From CAZKYP01 sp964556885 (GTDB taxonomy: Bacteria > Planctomycetota > Phycisphaerae > Sedimentisphaerales > Anaerobacaceae), in assembly GCA_964556885.1 (NCBI GenBank), contig CAZKYP010000075.1, forward strand, positions 1 through 14,551: a stretch of DNA of 14,551 nucleotides, written 5' to 3'. Made by a program: the position numbers and the translations under genes. The number at the start of each line of letters is the position of its first letter. The stretch's first letter is position 1. The notes below the pieces were generated by a model. The model was given only the letters and a program-made list of their open reading frames with translations. It did not search any database and was not told where the DNA came from. Below are positions 13,922-14,551 of the stretch, in pieces.

Positions 13922-14551
13922 TCACTCTCGGTCCTGACTTTTTGCCCATTTTATAGCATATTGCAAAAGCTCTGTAGCGCTGTCGAGATTCAGTTTTTCT
14001 TTAAGCCGTCCGCGGTAAGTTTCAACTGTTTTTACACTCAAACGGAGCTTCTTGGCTATTTGCGAGGCCTTGTACCCTTGAGCTACTAAACGAAAGATTT
14101 CAAATTCACGATTGCTGAGGTTCTCTATTGGTGTTTTGGTCGTACCAGCCTTGTCTCCCGCAATTTTATGGAGGAACTTCTTTGAAATTGTGTTGCTGAC
14201 ATATATCTCGCCGCTTAAAACCGTACGGATCGCCTTGACAATATTTTCAGAAACAGCATCCTTCATCAGATAGGCTTTTGCACCTGCTAAAAGGGCTCGC
14301 TCGGCATACACGGATTCATCATGAACGGAAAGGACTATGACAGACAATTTTGGGTGTCTAGCCTTAATACTCTTTGTCAGCTCAATCCCATCCGAACTCT
14401 TCAGGGATATGTCTACAACAACGACATCAGGTTTTAATTCAGTGATTGCTTTCAGAGTTTCGTGAGCATCGTCAGCCTCACCGCATACATTCAGGTCTCG
14501 TTCATGATTGATAATTGTGGTAAGTCCATCTCGTACCACAGGGTGGTCATC
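13922..14551 (-). CDS. NarL/FixJ-family response regulator, 5'-partial
   Basis: The gene runs off the right edge. Reading on from a GTG at 14539 gives DDHPVVRDGL in frame, the usual start of the receiver domain, so that GTG is not the start and only a few N-terminal residues are missing. The receiver shows the acidic pair (DD), a phospho-acceptor Asp in VVDISLK (bases 14413-14411), Ser in VLSVHDE and Lys in LMKDA. A LuxR-type HTH at about 14119-13982 follows (LSNREFEIFRLVAQG, then QIAKKLRLSVKTVETYRGRLKEKL). It is therefore a two-component DNA-binding regulator with a sensor kinase elsewhere. It is clearly related to the stand-alone receiver at 12339-12833. Target genes cannot be told from sequence; the nearby dyads are candidates. 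Confidence 0.92.
   Translation of the reverse strand, partial: DDHPVVRDGLTTIINHERDLNVCGEADDAHETLKAITELKPDVVVVDISLKSSDGIELTKSIKARHPKLSVIVLSVHDESVYAERALLAGAKAYLMKDAVSENIVKAIRTVLSGEIYVSNTISKKFLHKIAGDKAGTTKTPIENLSNREFEIFRLVAQGYKASQIAKKLRLSVKTVETYRGRLKEKLNLDSATELLQYAIKWAKSQDRE

Noticed and set aside
1..14551. CRISPR arrays, tRNA or rRNA genes, transposase or integrase genes
   Set aside because: No regularly spaced short repeats, no recognisable tRNA or rRNA segments, and no recombinase-like proteins were seen on either strand.

Overview
The window looks like Gram-negative DNA of moderate GC content. It is dominated by an eight-gene rightward operon for making 4-amino-4-deoxy-L-arabinose (L-Ara4N) and transferring it to lipid A or a similar envelope glycan. 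A separate leftward regulatory block follows. The presence of arn genes implies an outer membrane with lipid A. The NarL/FixJ-type response regulators, the FlgM-like protein and the unusual operon content would suit Planctomycetota or related PVC or deep-branching Gram-negative groups. I cannot fix the taxon from sequence reading alone.

Bases 1-12033 (+ strand): the window opens inside a GT39/GT83-like membrane glycosyltransferase (C-terminal part only). It is followed by arnB, arnC and arnA, joined by 11-bp and 4-bp overlaps. After a 94-130 bp gap come a membrane-anchored SGNH/GDSL hydrolase-like protein, arnD (23-bp overlap), a second ArnT-related GT-C transferase, an exported DUF2279 protein, and finally a convincing arnT. 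Tight spacing and repeated start/stop overlaps suggest one or two co-transcribed units. Compared with the enterobacterial order arnBCADTEF, this locus has two additional ArnT-like transferases, the SGNH protein and the DUF2279 protein. No arnE/arnF flippase and no ugd is visible here. By family knowledge, ArnA oxidises and decarboxylates UDP-GlcA and formylates UDP-L-Ara4N; ArnB transaminates the 4-keto sugar; ArnC moves the formylated sugar to undecaprenyl phosphate; ArnD deformylates it; ArnT transfers L-Ara4N on the periplasmic face. The extra transferases and the SGNH protein may widen the acceptor range or add a further modification, which is inference.

Bases 12034-12338: an intergenic stretch with no convincing gene. 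It holds a nested palindromic element resembling a degenerate REP/MITE-type repeat. I see no clear intrinsic terminator.

Bases 12339-14551 (- strand): a stand-alone receiver protein lacking the usual LuxR-type helix-turn-helix, a FlgM-like anti-sigma factor, a 154/151-bp tandem duplication carrying the remains of a small reading frame, and a full-architecture NarL/FixJ response regulator cut by the right edge. Two promoter-like sites and several inverted repeats sit in the gaps. This looks like a small regulatory island, possibly linked to flagellar control, with signs of local decay.
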